DNA of 64,000 nt from positions 62,001-126,000 of the forward strand of contig NZ_SMGG01000004.1 of assembly GCF_004339245.1 (NCBI RefSeq), read 5' to 3'. The notes below the pieces were generated by a model. It ran no database searches and was not told where the DNA came from. It saw only the letters and a list, made by a program, of their open reading frames with translations. The stretch comes from Seleniivibrio woodruffii. GTDB lineage: Bacteria > Chrysiogenota > Deferribacteres > Deferribacterales > Geovibrionaceae. This document shows, piece after piece, positions 23,243 through 32,080 of this stretch; position 1 is the stretch's first letter, and each line of letters begins with the position of its first letter. The translations under genes were made by a program, and so were the position numbers.

Positions 23243-25105
23243 TCACGACCTGAACTTAAGAAGAAGAGCGGAATTTATGATGACCGCAACAGACCCGACG
23301 TTGTGCACCAGAGCACCCATTATGGGGCTGAGGCTGCCCTTCATAGCCAGAATGATGGCTACAAAGTTCAGAAGCAGCGACAGAGTGATATTCAGGTTTA
23401 TGGTGTTCATTGTCTTTTTTGCCAGACGCACCAGATGGGGTATGTTCTTTATCTCGTCACCCACCAGAGCGATGTCAGCCGCATCCACAGCAATGTCGCT
23501 TCCGATGCCGCCCATGGCTATGCCCACATGGGCTTTTTTAAGGGCGGGTGCATCGTTGATACCGTCCCCGACCATGCACACAAGTTCGTTCTCTTTCTGG
23601 TATTTATCGATTGCCGCCATTTTGTCTTCGGGCAGGCATTCGAATTTTACTGTATTTATTCCCGCCTCTCTGGCGATGTGGTTAGCCGCCTGAAGGTGGT
23701 CTCCTGTGAGAAGAATGCTCTCGATGTTTATCTTGCGAAGTCTGCGTACGACGTCTCTGCTGTCCGGCCTGATGCTGTCAGCAAGTGCGATGAATCCTGC
23801 CGCCAGTCCGTCAGCCGCAACATAGATCACCGTGCACCCTTCGCCTCTGCACTCTGCGGCATCCGAGCGAAGCTCAAGGGGGAGTTCTATTCTGTTCTCC
23901 TCCATCATCTCTGCGTTGCCCGCCAGAATTGCATGACTGCCGACAACTGCGCTGACCCCTCTGCCTGGTTTCAGAACAAAATCCTGAGGTTCGGGCAGTG
24001 CGTCTGCTGATTCCTTTTTATAGAACGCCACAACTGCCTTGCCCAGAGGGTGTTCAGATCTTTGCTCTGCGGCTGCGGCCAGAGTGAGCAGTTTTTTGCT
24101 GTCAATATCCTTTCGCCAGCTTTTAACCAGTCTGACATCGGGTTTGCCGTATGTAAGGGTCCCTGTCTTGTCGAAAGATATTTTTGATACCTTGGCAAGT
24201 CGTTCCAGAGCGTCGCCCTCACGGACAAGGATGCCGTATTTGGTTGCGTTGCCTATACCTGCCATTATGGCTGTGGGGGTGGCAAGAACCAGCGCACAGG
24301 GGCAGAAAACAACAAGAATGGTGACCGCACGGATGATTTCGTCTGTGACAAGCCATGTGCCTGCGGCAGAGACCAGGGCTATGACCACAATCCATGTCGC
24401 CCATCTGTCTGCCATACCAACGATCTTTGCCTTGCCTGCGTCTGCAGATTCCACCAGTCTTATCATTCTCTGAATTGAGCTGTCCTCGCCGACCTTCACA
24501 GCCTGCATGTCGAACGCTCCGAACTGGTTAACGGTGCCGCTGAAAACCTCATCCCCTGCGGATTTATCCACAGGAAGAGCTTCTCCGGTCATAATGGACT
24601 GATCGACCGAGGTCTGCCCGGAAGTTATGACTCCGTCAACAGCTATGGTCTCGCCCGCCAGAACCCGAAGGCTTTCGCCGACCTGAACTTCCTGTGCGGG
24701 AACGACCATCTCTTCGCCGTTTCTCAGCACTCTGGCTGTACGGGGTGTCAGGTGCACAAGCTTTTCAATGCCCGCTCTGGCCTTTGCCACCGTGCGCTCC
24801 TCAAGCATTGCGCCCAGAGCCATGATGAAGGCTATCTCTCCGGCGGCGAATATTTCGCCTATTATTACCGATGCGATCAGTGCGAGGGACACAAGAACAT
24901 CCGCCTTGATATCAAATTCAGTCACCAGCCCGATGATGGCTCCTTTGATTATGGGCAGACCGCACAGGATTATTGCCACCCATGCGATGTCGGGGCGGAT
25001 GTCCGCCACCTCGAAAAAACTGAGAACAAGGGAGAGGGCGGAAAGCGACAGGAAAAGTATCGTGCGCTTTTCGTCGTCCTCAAAAAACTCTTTGATTTTC
25101 TGCAT
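23243..25105 (-). CDS. P1B-type heavy-metal-transporting ATPase (probably Cu/Ag export)
   Basis: The 620-residue pump has the membrane CPC motif ('VVFCPCALVLATPTAIMAG'), the actuator 'SIMTGEALPVDK', the phosphorylation site 'ISFDKTGTLTYG', the P1B-specific 'SEHPLGKAVV' and the hinge 'MVGDGINDAPALKKAHVGIAMG'. It has no N-terminal metal-binding domain; the protein starts just before the first membrane helices. CPC is found in Cu+, Ag+ and also Zn/Cd pumps; the CsoR-type repressor gene 7 bp upstream and its ATACCC/GGGTAT operator favour copper. AGGTGA precedes the ATG. The two genes form one operon that should be released from repression by metal. Confidence 0.9.
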   Translation of the reverse strand: MQKIKEFFEDDEKRTILFLSLSALSLVLSFFEVADIRPDIAWVAIILCGLPIIKGAIIGLVTEFDIKADVLVSLALIASVIIGEIFAAGEIAFIMALGAMLEERTVAKARAGIEKLVHLTPRTARVLRNGEEMVVPAQEVQVGESLRVLAGETIAVDGVITSGQTSVDQSIMTGEALPVDKSAGDEVFSGTVNQFGAFDMQAVKVGEDSSIQRMIRLVESADAGKAKIVGMADRWATWIVVIALVSAAGTWLVTDEIIRAVTILVVFCPCALVLATPTAIMAGIGNATKYGILVREGDALERLAKVSKISFDKTGTLTYGKPDVRLVKSWRKDIDSKKLLTLAAAAEQRSEHPLGKAVVAFYKKESADALPEPQDFVLKPGRGVSAVVGSHAILAGNAEMMEENRIELPLELRSDAAECRGEGCTVIYVAADGLAAGFIALADSIRPDSRDVVRRLRKINIESILLTGDHLQAANHIAREAGINTVKFECLPEDKMAAIDKYQKENELVCMVGDGINDAPALKKAHVGIAMGGIGSDIAVDAADIALVGDEIKNIPHLVRLAKKTMNTINLNITLSLLLNFVAIILAMKGSLSPIMGALVHNVGSVAVIINSALLLKFRS

Positions 25106-25112
25106 ATTTCAC

Positions 25113-25388
25113 CTATCCCATTCTTGAAAAATGTTCCACGGCCTTTGCGAACTCGTCTATGGTCTTTTCCGCATCGCCGTGTTTGATTCCGTCATAGACG
25201 CAGTGGTGGAGGTGTCCTTCCAGAACCATTTTGCCGACCTTGTGCAGGGCACTTTTGGCGGCGTTTATCTGGATGAGGATATCCTCGCAGGGCACGTCCT
25301 TTTCGACCATCTCAGAAATCCCCCTGAGCTGGCCTTCGATCTTCTTCAGTCTTGTCTGAACCTTGGGAATGTCGATGCACTGTCTCAT
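25113..25388 (-). CDS. csoR: CsoR/RcnR/FrmR-family metal-sensing repressor
   Basis: The 91-residue all-helical protein has the family start 'IPKVQTRLKKIEGQLRGI' and the sensing residues: a cysteine in 'EKDVPCEDILIQI' and the pair in 'GHLHHCVYDGI', which fit the Cys-His-Cys set of CsoR. RcnR and FrmR use other residues (an extra N-terminal histidine or only the first cysteine), so a copper-type sensor is favoured but not proven. GGAGGAA lies 5 bp before the ATG. The operator upstream (25412-25428) suggests it represses itself and the ATPase gene behind it. Confidence 0.88.
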   Translation of the reverse strand: MRQCIDIPKVQTRLKKIEGQLRGISEMVEKDVPCEDILIQINAAKSALHKVGKMVLEGHLHHCVYDGIKHGDAEKTIDEFAKAVEHFSRMG

Positions 25389-25411
25389 AACTATTCCTCC
25401 GCTAACTGGAT

Positions 25412-25428
25412 ATACCCTATAGGGGTAT
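25412..25428. promoter_or_regulatory. CsoR-type operator
   Basis: ATACCC, five bases and GGGTAT form a perfect inverted repeat 24 bp before the repressor start. GC-tract inverted repeats of this form are the known binding sites of CsoR/RcnR-family repressors. The neighbouring GGGGTATGTG adds a partial third copy. Confidence 0.75.
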
Positions 25429-25487
25429 GGGGTATGTGTTTACTCCTGTTGAGACTTATTGTCAATAATGATTTGAGAACGGGCACA

Positions 25488-25522
25488 AAAAAACCGCCCG
25501 ACTTTTTCAAGAGGGGCGGTTT
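25488..25522 (-). terminator. Terminator between the csoR promoter and the upstream part of the SH3 gene's strand neighbours
   Basis: AACCGCCC (25492-25499) pairs with GGGCGGTT (25514-25521); on the minus strand a run of seven T follows. It lies 23 bp after the stop of the SH3-repeat gene and ends that transcript before the csoR promoter. Confidence 0.85.
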
Positions 25523-25544
25523 GTTCTATTGATCAGTTGGCTTA

Positions 25545-26666
25545 TCAACGTTCGAGGTATTCGGCGGCTACCCAGCCTTTGCCGGTGTCGACCCAGCCGT
25601 ATTTGCGGTCGAACTCGCATACGGTGTCGCCACGGTTATAGGTTTTCAGAACTTTTGAACCGGCGTCAGGCTTCTTGCGGGCTTTCAGGGTTTTGGATGC
25701 CACAGTGAAGCATTTAACGTCTTTCAGGTTGGCGGTGTTCACCCAGCCTTTTTCGGTCTTTGCCCAGTCGTCGTTGAATTCGTAGATGCCGACCTTGTCG
25801 CCTGCGTCATAGTTTCCGATGAGTTTGGATTTTTTTGTGGGCTCTCTTCTGATGTTTGCTTTTTTGTATGAAACATACATGTATTTGATGAGTTTCGGTT
25901 TTTCAACTACAGGAACAGCTTTTGCGTCGGCCGATCTGTCGGAAACGTAGTCCAGATTTACCCAGCCGATGTCAGTGCGTCCCCAGCCGTTCTCGGTTTC
26001 CAGAATATCGATCCTTTCACCCCTCTGATACTGACCAACAACGTCTGCTTCTGTTGATGCCAGAGAGCGTATGTTGACCTTTGCGCCGGTGATGAATTTA
26101 GGTGATAATTTGGCCGCTTTAACTGCTTTGGGTGATTTCGGTTCGGATTTCTGTGCAACTACAGGGCTGTCGTAGTTGTATTCAGTCATGCGGGTCTTTG
26201 TTTCGGTGTCGGCGGGAACAGCTTTTGCTTCTGCCTTTGCCACGTCCTCAGGCATTTTGTCGGAGAGGAACTTTGTGTTCACCCAGCCTTTGCCTGTGTC
26301 TATCCATTCGCCGATGCGGTTTTCTTCGCAGATATAGCTGCCTTTTTTGTATATTCCTGTTCTTTCGGAGAGGAAAGAGGGATTGTTTCTGATGTTTGTT
26401 ACCTGAGAGGTGACATAGTAGCATTTCTTTTCGCCGGAGGCTTTTTCGACTGCTTTAGGCTGTTTGGAAAGGCGTGAATCGTCCTTCCATTTAATGGGGT
26501 CTGAGGAGGTTTCTGTCTCCTGCTGTGCGGGCATTGTTGTGTCGGCCAGTTCTATGCCCGATTTGGCAAGAATGCCTCTGATGTTGGGTTTTAAAGACTC
26601 TTCTGCTGATGCTGAATTTACGGCTAGAAATGCGGAAAGTACTGTGGAATATATATATTTTTTCAT
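25545..26666 (-). CDS. Exported protein with four SH3-type repeats
   Basis: The 373-residue protein has a signal peptide ending near 'NSASAEES'. A low-complexity linker (residues about 40-80) is followed by four bacterial SH3-like domains of about 55 residues each, at roughly 82-135, 194-246, 262-316 and 319-373. Each has the pattern 'xNIRxxPS...G.Y.KG....E....W.xT.KGWVNxxxL'. Such SH3_3/SH3b repeats bind peptidoglycan peptides or act as protein docking modules in the periplasm. No enzymatic domain is visible, so it is probably a scaffold or sensor of the cell wall. It appears to be a single-gene transcript. Confidence 0.8.
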   Translation of the reverse strand: MKKYIYSTVLSAFLAVNSASAEESLKPNIRGILAKSGIELADTTMPAQQETETSSDPIKWKDDSRLSKQPKAVEKASGEKKCYYVTSQVTNIRNNPSFLSERTGIYKKGSYICEENRIGEWIDTGKGWVNTKFLSDKMPEDVAKAEAKAVPADTETKTRMTEYNYDSPVVAQKSEPKSPKAVKAAKLSPKFITGAKVNIRSLASTEADVVGQYQRGERIDILETENGWGRTDIGWVNLDYVSDRSADAKAVPVVEKPKLIKYMYVSYKKANIRREPTKKSKLIGNYDAGDKVGIYEFNDDWAKTEKGWVNTANLKDVKCFTVASKTLKARKKPDAGSKVLKTYNRGDTVCEFDRKYGWVDTGKGWVAAEYLER

Positions 26667-26756
26667 AAGAACCTTTGTTTTGTTAATGAATATGCATTAT
26701 AACAGCATGGCTTTTTTTGTCCATACATTTTTAAGATTGTTAAGAAACGGGTTTGT

Positions 26757-27581
26757 TCAGTCCTTTTTGATGCTTCTGAACAGTGCCTGCCAGTCAAATT
26801 CCACCGGGGAAAATGAAGTTATCTGGCTGCCGGAGGGCAGGGAGAATTTTAGGGCTGCGGCAGGAAGCCGTTTTGCGGATTCACTTTTTCCGAAATAGAC
26901 GAACAGGCCGGGGATGCTCTCTGTCTCTGCGATTATGCGAAAGGTATCTTTATACAGCGGCTGAAGGCGTTTCTGGAAGTTATAGCAGAGGGTGACACCC
27001 GCATCGGCTTTTTTCAGATAGACCGCAGTATAGACCTCTTCGGAACTGCCGTAAAACGACTCTTCATATGACTTTTTACCTATGGTTTTGCCCAGCATTC
27101 CGGCGGGCAGATAGAAGCCTGCTGTGGAGTAGGGCGAGGTGAAGGCTATTTTTTTATTTTTAAGCTCCGTGATGTGCTTTATTCGGGATTCCTTGGGAAC
27201 GAAAATGTATGATTTTATATACAGGCTTTTGTTCAGCGATGCCAGCATGTCGGGCTTTGTTCCTTCGGCCGAATGCATCAGCATGGCGGGATATGCGGAC
27301 ACGAAGGCCATATGGATCTTTCCGTTTTCAAGTGCTTCGGCAACATCCTTCGGCGTATCCAGCTGTTCGATAACGGGTCTTTCGAAATGCCCGCTTTTGT
27401 CGGCGATATATTGCGCAAAGGGCTGAATGTCGGAATCCCTGAAAAAGTGGTCGTTTTTGATAACGCCTATTTTAAGGATCTCGGCTTCCGCTGAGACTGA
27501 AAAAAAGATTGCGGCGATGCATAACACCGCCGCAGTTATTATCTTGCGATGCCCAGACGCAGAAATTCTTTGAAAATACAT
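26757..27581 (-). CDS. PhnD-like periplasmic substrate-binding protein
   Basis: The 274-residue protein carries a signal peptide ('IITAAVLCIAAIFFSVSAEAE') and a phosphate/phosphonate-type binding fold: 'LKIGVIKNDHFF', 'QPFAQYIADKSG', 'ALENGKIHMAFVSAYPAML', 'ITELKNKKIAFTSPYSTAGFYLPAGML' and 'KKADAGVTLCYNF'. Classical ABC permease and ATPase genes are not next to it, so it may serve a distant transporter or a sensor. The ATG at 27581 overlaps the end of the CoA-binding gene by 43 bp and lacks a good ribosome site; a later start close to the signal peptide is possible. It is the second PhnD-like gene in this window after the one at position 1. Confidence 0.8.
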   Translation of the reverse strand: MYFQRISASGHRKIITAAVLCIAAIFFSVSAEAEILKIGVIKNDHFFRDSDIQPFAQYIADKSGHFERPVIEQLDTPKDVAEALENGKIHMAFVSAYPAMLMHSAEGTKPDMLASLNKSLYIKSYIFVPKESRIKHITELKNKKIAFTSPYSTAGFYLPAGMLGKTIGKKSYEESFYGSSEEVYTAVYLKKADAGVTLCYNFQKRLQPLYKDTFRIIAETESIPGLFVYFGKSESAKRLPAAALKFSLPSGSQITSFSPVEFDWQALFRSIKKD

Positions 27582-27955
27582 TTATCTTCAACGTAAGGAA
27601 TGTTTGCGTATGCGGCTATTTTTTTAGCTTCTTCGGACTCAACGCCCTCCTGAAGCCAGATGAACTTTGCGTTTTTGCCTGCGGCCTCACGCACAACCTC
27701 TGCGGCAAATGCGCTCTGACGGAAAACATCGACAATATCCGGCTCGAAGTCAAGCTCGTCCAGAGAGTCCACCGTGGGCACTCCCAGAACCTCTTTTTCA
27801 ATGGGGTTAACTGGAACGCAGGTGTATCCGTTTTTCATCAGAAATTTCATTATGCCGTTGCTGGCACGTTCGGGTTTGTTGGACGCACCCACAATTGCCA
27901 CTGTTTTTGCATTGAGCAAAAGTTCTTTAAGCTGATCGTCTGTAAGATTGGTCAT
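27539..27955 (-). CDS. CoA-binding (YccU-type) protein
   Basis: The 138-residue protein is a single Rossmann domain of the CoA_binding family: 'AKTVAIVGASNKPERASNGIMKFLMKNGYTCVPVNP' (residues 17-52), then 'FEPDIVDVFRQSAFAAEVVREA' and 'KFIWLQEGVESEEAKKIA'. The family is the N-terminal domain of succinyl-CoA-synthetase-like enzymes on its own; its role is unknown. I start it at 27955 with GGAGGA 7 bp upstream; the frame stays open to 28294 but that part is antisense to the flagellar-like gene. It diverges from that gene with 42 bp between. Confidence 0.88.
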   Translation of the reverse strand: MTNLTDDQLKELLLNAKTVAIVGASNKPERASNGIMKFLMKNGYTCVPVNPIEKEVLGVPTVDSLDELDFEPDIVDVFRQSAFAAEVVREAAGKNAKFIWLQEGVESEEAKKIAAYANIPYVEDKCIFKEFLRLGIAR

Positions 27956-27997
27956 TGAAATCCTCCGGATAGGATGTATTATAGCAGAAGGTGACTT

Positions 27998-28282
27998 ATG
28001 ATACAAGGACTGTATAACAGCCTGAACGGCATGAAAACACAGGTTGATGCGCTGGAGAAGACGGCAAACAACGTTGCAAATATCACCACCCCCGGATATA
28101 AAACCCCCGAAACGGCAGCCGCCGACGAGGTTATGGACAAGGTCGATATTAAGTGGTCGGGTGTTGATGCCTCTAAGGAGATGACGGATATGACCGTTGA
28201 AAAGCGTGCCTTCCAGTTTAACGTTGCCGCACTGAAAGCTCAGGATGAAATGCTGGGAACCCTTATCGATCTGAAAGGCTGA
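27998..28282 (+). CDS. Small flagellar rod/hook-type protein, stand-alone
   Basis: The 94-residue protein begins with the flagellar rod signature 'MIQGLYNSLNGMKTQVDALEKTANNVANITTPGYK', that is the N-terminal helix and NNVANxxTPGYK motif of FlgB/FlgC/FlgF/FlgG. The C-terminus ('AFQFNVAALKAQDEMLGTLIDLKG') matches the C-terminal helix of FlgC-like proteins. The middle domain is almost absent, so it is shorter than FlgC (about 135 residues). No other flagellar gene is nearby. It could be a minimal rod protein or a flagellar paralogue with another role. Its 3' end overlaps the convergent kinase gene by 20 bp. Confidence 0.75.
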   Translation: MIQGLYNSLNGMKTQVDALEKTANNVANITTPGYKTPETAAADEVMDKVDIKWSGVDASKEMTDMTVEKRAFQFNVAALKAQDEMLGTLIDLKG

Positions 28283-29378
28283 GCGGTATCTCAATATAAA
28301 ATACCGTTCCGCAGCATTCGGTTGATGTGAAGTTTATGCTCCCTTTAAGATATCTCTCCGTAAGAAGCCTCATGCTGTAGGTTCCAAGTCCCCTGCCTGC
28401 TCCCTTCGTTGAAAAAGACCTCTGAAAAATAGACGCTTTTACCTCTTCTTCCATAACTGTTTCGTTTTGAACATAGATATATGCCTTTTCCCCTTCGGTT
28501 CTGTATGAAAGGGTTACGGTGCTGAAATCTTTCGATGCCTCGGCGGCGTTCTTTGTCATATTGGTGACAACACGGTTCAGTATGTTCTGATCGGTATATA
28601 TAATAAGGTTCTCACACTCCGGCTGAACCTTAAAATCTATCTCCTTGTCCAGGGTGGTCTCTTTCAGGAATTTCGCAACCGAGGTGAGCATCCCCGTAAC
28701 ATCCACAGACGCAACACATACATCCAGTTCGTCCTTTTCTGCCAGAGCCAGCATATAGCTGGATTTTATTTCATTGTTCAGGTTGCTCATTGCGGAGGAG
28801 AGAAGAGGGACGGTTTCGCTTATGGAGTTCCAGTCCTCAATATATACATAGCCTTCCAGAAGATCGGAAATGAGTGTCAGTCCGCCCGCCAGATTGTTTA
28901 TGTCGTGGAAGAATATCTTTTCCAGCGCCTGTTTGCGTTTTTCGGAGCTGATGTCCACAACGCAGAAGAGCATGTGGGGACTGCCTTCGATATCAATTTT
29001 TGATGTGCTGACCTTCAGGTCGAACGCCGCTCCGTTCTGGGATTTGATACGGCACTCCTCAACCCTTTCCTCGCCTGTTGCGGCGGAGGTTATGGCCTTA
29101 TATGCGCCGCAGTAGCAGCAGAAGGGTGTGGTTCCGCAGACAGTTTCGCCGTCGTGCACCTGCGTACATCGGAATATGTGTCCGGGGCGCAGGCCTGCTG
29201 TGGTATCCAGATGATAGTTTTCGGCAAATTCTGCAAACCGTTTATTGAAGAAAACTATCCTTCTCATACTGTCGAGGATGAATATCATCTCGTGAACAGT
29301 CTCTGCGAGAGAATAGACCAGCGGATGCTTTTCCTTCAGCAGATTCGATATGTTGCCATTAAAATTATAATCTGACAT
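28263..29378 (-). CDS. PAS-domain histidine kinase with a cysteine cluster
   Basis: This 371-residue protein has no membrane segment. A PAS domain (about 20-135, 'MIFILDSMRRIVFFNKRFAEF') contains a cysteine-rich insert, 'FRCTQVHDGETVCGTTPFCCYCGAYKAI', with five or six cysteines. The phospho-acceptor region 'EKIFFHDINNLAGGLTLISDLLEG' follows near residue 155, and an ATPase domain with 'NILNRVVTNMTKNAAEAS' (N box) and 'FSTKGAGRGLGTYSMRLL' (G boxes) ends the protein. The start at 29378 has GAGGA 8 bp upstream. The cysteine cluster suggests a metal, iron-sulfur or redox ligand. No response regulator gene is adjacent, so its partner is unknown. Confidence 0.85.
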   Translation of the reverse strand: MSDYNFNGNISNLLKEKHPLVYSLAETVHEMIFILDSMRRIVFFNKRFAEFAENYHLDTTAGLRPGHIFRCTQVHDGETVCGTTPFCCYCGAYKAITSAATGEERVEECRIKSQNGAAFDLKVSTSKIDIEGSPHMLFCVVDISSEKRKQALEKIFFHDINNLAGGLTLISDLLEGYVYIEDWNSISETVPLLSSAMSNLNNEIKSSYMLALAEKDELDVCVASVDVTGMLTSVAKFLKETTLDKEIDFKVQPECENLIIYTDQNILNRVVTNMTKNAAEASKDFSTVTLSYRTEGEKAYIYVQNETVMEEEVKASIFQRSFSTKGAGRGLGTYSMRLLTERYLKGSINFTSTECCGTVFYIEIPLSLSDR

Positions 29379-29445
29379 GTTTTTTCCTCGCAAAGTATAG
29401 CGGTTTATGCTTGCTTTTGCATCTTATTTTTGTAAAAAAGCTGTA

Positions 29446-29474
29446 TTGAATAAAAAAACATAAGCTGATACTAT
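29446..29474 (+). promoter_or_regulatory. Predicted promoter of the argS operon
   Basis: TTGAAT at 29446-29451 and TACTAT at 29469-29474 are separated by 17 bp. Transcription would start near 29481, just upstream of the AGGAGG of argS. Confidence 0.55.
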
Positions 29475-29504
29475 AGCCGTTTAGACCAGCAGGAGGCACA
29501 TACC

Positions 29505-31154
29505 TTGAAACAGATTCTTCGCAGCATCCTTGATGAAGCACTTTTAAACCTCATGAAAGAGGATTCAATAGAGGCAGATCTGCCCGACTATACGGTGGAG
29601 ACTCCGAACAATCCCGACCACGGCGACTTTGCATCCAACATAGCAATGAAGTCCGCAAAGGTTTTCAGAGTGAAGCCCATGGATATTGCCGAGAGACTGA
29701 CAAAGGCTGTGAACCATCCTCTGGTCAGCTCGGCAGAGGCTGTTATGCCGGGATTCATAAACTTCCGCATCAGCCCTGAGTTCTTTCAGGACGTGGTAAA
29801 GCGTGCGGCATCGGACGACACCTTTTTCACCAGCAACTACGGCAAGGGCAGAAAGACAATGGTGGAGTTTGTCAGCGCAAACCCTACAGGCCCACTGCAT
29901 GTCGGTCACGGACGCAACGCCGCATACGGAGACAGCCTTGCACGGATCCTGAAAGCAGCGGGATTCGATGTTAAGACCGAATATTACATAAACGATGCCG
30001 GAAACCAGATGAACAATCTGGGCAAGAGCATCTATGCCAGATACATGGAGCTTCAGGGCAAAGAATTTCCTTTCCCCGAAGACGGCTACAAGGGCGACTA
30101 CATAATCGATATCGCCAAAGACCTTGAGAAGGAGCACGGAAAGGCTATTGCTGAGATGCCCGAAGAAGAGGGCGTGGGCGTGTGCTTTAAGAAAGGGCTT
30201 CAGGCAATCACCGACGAAATAGCACTGACCCTTAAGAATTTCAACGTTTCAATGGAGATATGGTTCAGCGAAAAATCGCTCTATACTTCCGGCGAGGTTG
30301 AAAAAAGCCTTCAGTTCATGAAGGACAAAGGGTTCATCTACGAGAGCGAAGGCGCACTCTGGTTCCGCTCAACAGATTTCGGCGATGACAAGGACAGGGT
30401 CGTTAAGAGAAGCAACGGCGAATATACCTATTTCACATCGGATATCGCTTACCACAAGAATAAATATGACAGAGGTTTCATGAGCGTTATCGACGTCTGG
30501 GGTGCGGACCACCACGGATATGTCAAGCGTCTCAGCTCCGCCATCGAGGCCATGGGATATGAGGACAGGGATTTTAACGTCAGCCTCATCCAGATGGTAA
30601 GCCTTCTCTCAGGCGGCGAAAGGGTGTCAATGTCCACCCGTGCGGGTACCTTCATCACTCTTGACTGGCTGGTGGAAGAGGTCGGCGCAGACGCGGCCAG
30701 ATTCTTTTACGCTATGAGAGACTACGAGGCGCAGTTCGATTTCGACATCGACCTTGCGAAAAAGAAAAGCTCCGACAACCCCGTCTACTACGTTCAGTAT
30801 GCCCATGCAAGAGTGCAGAGTCTGCTGAACAAAGCGAAGGAGGAAGGGGTCAAATTTGAGCTTTGCACACACCTCGACAAAATTTCTTCTAAAGAAGAGC
30901 TTGAGTTAATCAGGAAGATTTACGATTATAACAGTGTGCTCGAACAGGCGGCCAGAGGAAGACAGCCCCACAGAATGGCTTACTACCTTCAGGAGCTTGC
31001 GGCACTGTTCCATGCATACTACTTTAACAATACCATAATTAATTCAGAAGACAGTGAGCTGACATCGGTCAGGCTTTCTCTCTGTGTGGCGGTTGGCAAA
31101 GCTATCCGCAGCGGATTGGAGCTTTTGGGTGTCAGTGCTCCTGACAGGATGTGA
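29505..31154 (+). CDS. argS: Arginyl-tRNA synthetase
   Basis: The 549-residue class I enzyme charges tRNA-Arg. The N-terminal domain ('VETPNNPDHGDFASNIAM') is typical, the HIGH box reads 'TGPLHVGHGRNAAYGD', and 'INDAGNQMNNLGKSI' follows. The KMSKS-equivalent is 'GGERVSMSTRAG', as in most bacterial ArgRS that lack a canonical lysine. The anticodon-binding domain ends in 'GLELLGVSAPDRM'. The start is TTG at 29505, with AGGAGG 8 bp upstream. It heads an operon: its stop overlaps the GTG start of the SPOR gene (GTGA), so the two are translationally coupled. Confidence 0.97.
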   Translation: MKQILRSILDEALLNLMKEDSIEADLPDYTVETPNNPDHGDFASNIAMKSAKVFRVKPMDIAERLTKAVNHPLVSSAEAVMPGFINFRISPEFFQDVVKRAASDDTFFTSNYGKGRKTMVEFVSANPTGPLHVGHGRNAAYGDSLARILKAAGFDVKTEYYINDAGNQMNNLGKSIYARYMELQGKEFPFPEDGYKGDYIIDIAKDLEKEHGKAIAEMPEEEGVGVCFKKGLQAITDEIALTLKNFNVSMEIWFSEKSLYTSGEVEKSLQFMKDKGFIYESEGALWFRSTDFGDDKDRVVKRSNGEYTYFTSDIAYHKNKYDRGFMSVIDVWGADHHGYVKRLSSAIEAMGYEDRDFNVSLIQMVSLLSGGERVSMSTRAGTFITLDWLVEEVGADAARFFYAMRDYEAQFDFDIDLAKKKSSDNPVYYVQYAHARVQSLLNKAKEEGVKFELCTHLDKISSKEELELIRKIYDYNSVLEQAARGRQPHRMAYYLQELAALFHAYYFNNTIINSEDSELTSVRLSLCVAVGKAIRSGLELLGVSAPDRM

Positions 31155-32080
31155 CAGTGAGCGAGAAAGAAAAACCCACAGAACAGACTCCCGAAAAGGG
31201 CAAAAAGAGCTTCGGTAACACTATTGTCCTGTTCATCGTATTTTTCATCATCTTCACAGCGCTGGTTACAGGCGTTGCGTTCTTTGCCGACAAGCTTAAA
31301 CGCTCCGGCAAGGATGCCAAGACCACGGAAGAGGTCAAGCCCGAGGATATGACCAACCCCGACAGTGCGGAGACCCGCTCGTTTACAGTGGACGGAAAGG
31401 ATAACGTTGTTAAACAGGAAGGCGAAAAACCCGCCGAAACAGCCATGCCCGCAGAGCCTGCGGCGAAACCTGAACCTGTTCTGACATCGCCTCCCGTTGT
31501 CGCCGCCAAACCCGAAGAACATAAACCCGCAGAACCTGCGGCAAAACCTGAGCCTGTAAAGCCTGCGGCTCCCGCTCCTGCCGCTGTGGCACCTAAAGCG
31601 GAAGCTCCCAAGGCAGAAGCTCCTAAAGCGGCAGAACCCGCAAAGCCCGCCCCCAAGGCAGAGCCTGCGAAACCAGTCGCTCCCAAAGCTGCGGCTCCCG
31701 CTCCCACACCCAAGGCCGAACCTGCTAAGCCCGTTGTTAAGGCTGAGCCTGTGAAACCTGCCGTTAAGGCGGAAGCACCCAAAGCCGAGGCAAAACCCGT
31801 TGCCAAGCCTGTGGCTCCCAAGGCAACAGCAGTGGTAAACAAACCCGGTGAGTTCTACGTTCAGCTGGCATCCTTCAAAAGCCTTGATCTGGCAAAAGAA
31901 GAGTTCCACAGAATGAGCCCGAAGGTTAACGATCTTCAGCTTGTTCAGGTGGATCTGGGCGATAAGGGCACATGGTACCGCTTAAGATGCGGCACACCCC
32001 TTCCTTATGACAAAGCCCTCGCCAGAGCGGACGAAATAGCCGCTAAGACAGGATACAAGCCTGACATAATGAAGAAGTAA
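31151..32080 (+). CDS. SPOR-domain membrane protein with long Pro/Ala/Lys linker
   Basis: The 309-residue protein has a short cytoplasmic start, one membrane helix ('IVLFIVFFIIFTALVTGVAFF', about residues 26-46), a long linker of repeated KPA/EPA units (about 95-235) and a C-terminal SPOR domain ('EFYVQLASFKSLDLAKEEF...WYRLRCG'). SPOR domains bind denuded glycan strands at the division septum, so a role in cell division is likely, as for FtsN or DedD. The linker would span the periplasm. The first start codon is GTG at 31151 in the argS stop overlap; a second GTG at 31157 is possible. Its stop overlaps the ATG of the next gene (TAATG). Confidence 0.88.
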   Translation: MTVSEKEKPTEQTPEKGKKSFGNTIVLFIVFFIIFTALVTGVAFFADKLKRSGKDAKTTEEVKPEDMTNPDSAETRSFTVDGKDNVVKQEGEKPAETAMPAEPAAKPEPVLTSPPVVAAKPEEHKPAEPAAKPEPVKPAAPAPAAVAPKAEAPKAEAPKAAEPAKPAPKAEPAKPVAPKAAAPAPTPKAEPAKPVVKAEPVKPAVKAEAPKAEAKPVAKPVAPKATAVVNKPGEFYVQLASFKSLDLAKEEFHRMSPKVNDLQLVQVDLGDKGTWYRLRCGTPLPYDKALARADEIAAKTGYKPDIMKK

